This document shows positions 63,247-64,000 of a DNA stretch of 64,000 nucleotides, piece after piece (position 1 is the first letter of the stretch; each line of letters begins with the position of its first letter). Where the stretch lies: NCBI GenBank assembly GCA_002261195.1, contig MVBO01000050.1, positions 1 to 64,000 of the forward strand, read 5' to 3'. The stretch is from Bifiguratus adelaidae. Taxonomy: Eukaryota; Mucoromycota; Endogonomycetes; Endogonales. Under the pieces are notes generated by a model. That model searched no databases and was not told where the DNA came from. It saw only the letters and a program-made list of their open reading frames with translations. A program made the translations under genes and the position numbers.

Positions 63247-64000
63247 CTAGAGTTTTATTCTGATGTGATACTTTGTCCATATCAACCAGGCAAATAAGCA
63301 TACCACAAACATGTACACTGTACATATCAAAAATGCTATGGGATCTGGGGTATCCAATGTGGGTATAACATTGTTCACGAGTCCTGTCAACAAATTCGCC
63401 TACGGTTCACGCGTTAGCGTGCAGCTTGACCCACCTTTTCAAAATTTACATACCACCAAAAAAACAGCCAAACCGTTCATGTTGGTGGCGTCTAATAGTT
63501 CAGGGAAGACGAGATTAGTCTGCCTGCCTTGAGCAATATCCGTTAGCTTGAGCTCGGCATAATAAAAGCAGGCGAGAAAGGTAACGTTGAAGGCGGAGAC
63601 CCAGATCACATAGGGCAGGTTGGCCTAATATCGATCATTACATTGTCCAGCACCATCGAGACATACCATTCGTCGAGAGCATTCGTTCCCCGTACCAGAC
63701 TGGCTGAGCTCTTGAACGTATAGCTTATAATCCGCTTCATGAGGGACAGACCGGCGCACAAAATATTCGTACCATCCCAGTAAGAGCATCCAGTAGGCCG
63801 CACTATGAAAGACCATGGAGCGTAGTTTGACGGCATCAGATGTGGGAGAGGCGGAGTTTGGATTGCACAACAAAAGCGATCCAATATCTAAACCCACCAT
63901 AAAGATACAAAGATACCCCACAAAACTGCAGATACCCTCTTTGTTCATGGAGATGATATCGGTTCGGGGAGCTTGCAAGATGTAGTTTTGTAGGCCGTGC
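63247..64000 (-). CDS. GWT1: GPI-anchor inositol acyltransferase GWT1 (PIG-W), 3' part
   Basis: The C-terminal part of the multi-pass ER enzyme that acylates inositol in GPI-anchor synthesis, and the target of manogepix-type antifungals. The window ends inside it, so the start is missing. RTDIISMNKEGICSFVGYL is the conserved GWT1 stretch, with further membrane segments (HSAAYWMLLLGWYEYFVRR; NLPYVIWVSAFNVTFLAC). The last exon, ANLLTGLVNNVIPTLDTP then IAFLICTVYMFVVCLFAWLI, ends at the stop 63247-63249. Two introns are visible. It makes the anchor that the array and other GPI-type proteins in this window would need. Confidence 0.9.

Overview
This 64 kb window is nuclear DNA from a fungus, most likely a basidiomycete. 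The genes are dense and often lie on opposite strands. Most contain several short GT-AG introns (about 46-60 nt in those I measured). The gene set includes PUF60, NUDCD1, MRG15 and MCC beta, which budding yeasts largely lack. I see no tRNA, rRNA, CRISPR array or recognisable transposon. All gene models below were read by eye from splice signals and protein family resemblance. Outer ends are more reliable than some internal splice sites.

Layout. 1-3.3 kb: the 3' end of RPN2 (proteasome lid-base scaffold), RVB1 (AAA+ ATPase) and BUD31 (spliceosome). 3.4-10.7 kb: a broken aspartyl protease, a possible 2H-phosphoesterase-fold protein, a WD40 protein and SEC17 (alpha-SNAP). 10.9-20.5 kb is the accessory part: a MAPEG membrane protein, a tandem array of four small cysteine-rich secreted, probably GPI-anchored paralogues, an intronless Ada-type methylphosphotriester sensor fused to an AraC-type helix-turn-helix, a protein with three OrsD-like zinc-finger units, and two tiny secreted-protein candidates. 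21-29.2 kb: a divergent beta-tubulin, MCC beta (leucine catabolism), VPS22/SNF8 (ESCRT-II), NUDCD1 and MZM1 (complex III assembly).

29.4-33 kb: a Ser/Ala-rich GPI-type protein, a broken alpha/beta hydrolase and a poor region of unrecognised coding scraps. 33-37.3 kb: SPC24 (kinetochore), PUF60 (splicing) and a Crz1-like C2H2 factor, followed by a 1.9 kb gap. 39.1-58.1 kb: XRN2/RAT1, PRP16, RCM1/NSUN5, a SPAC2A9.03-like WD40 protein, an unknown coiled-coil protein, EAF3/MRG15, UBC2/RAD6 and a two-HMG-box protein. 59.1-64 kb: a large M16 metallopeptidase and GWT1 (GPI inositol acyltransferase, cut by the window end).

Most of the window is housekeeping. The points most worth following are the tandem Ly6/LU-like cysteine-rich array with its co-duplicated upstream block, the probably transferred Ada regulator, the beta-tubulin with alanine at position 198, the apparent poison exon in the PUF60 gene, and the two decayed hydrolases.
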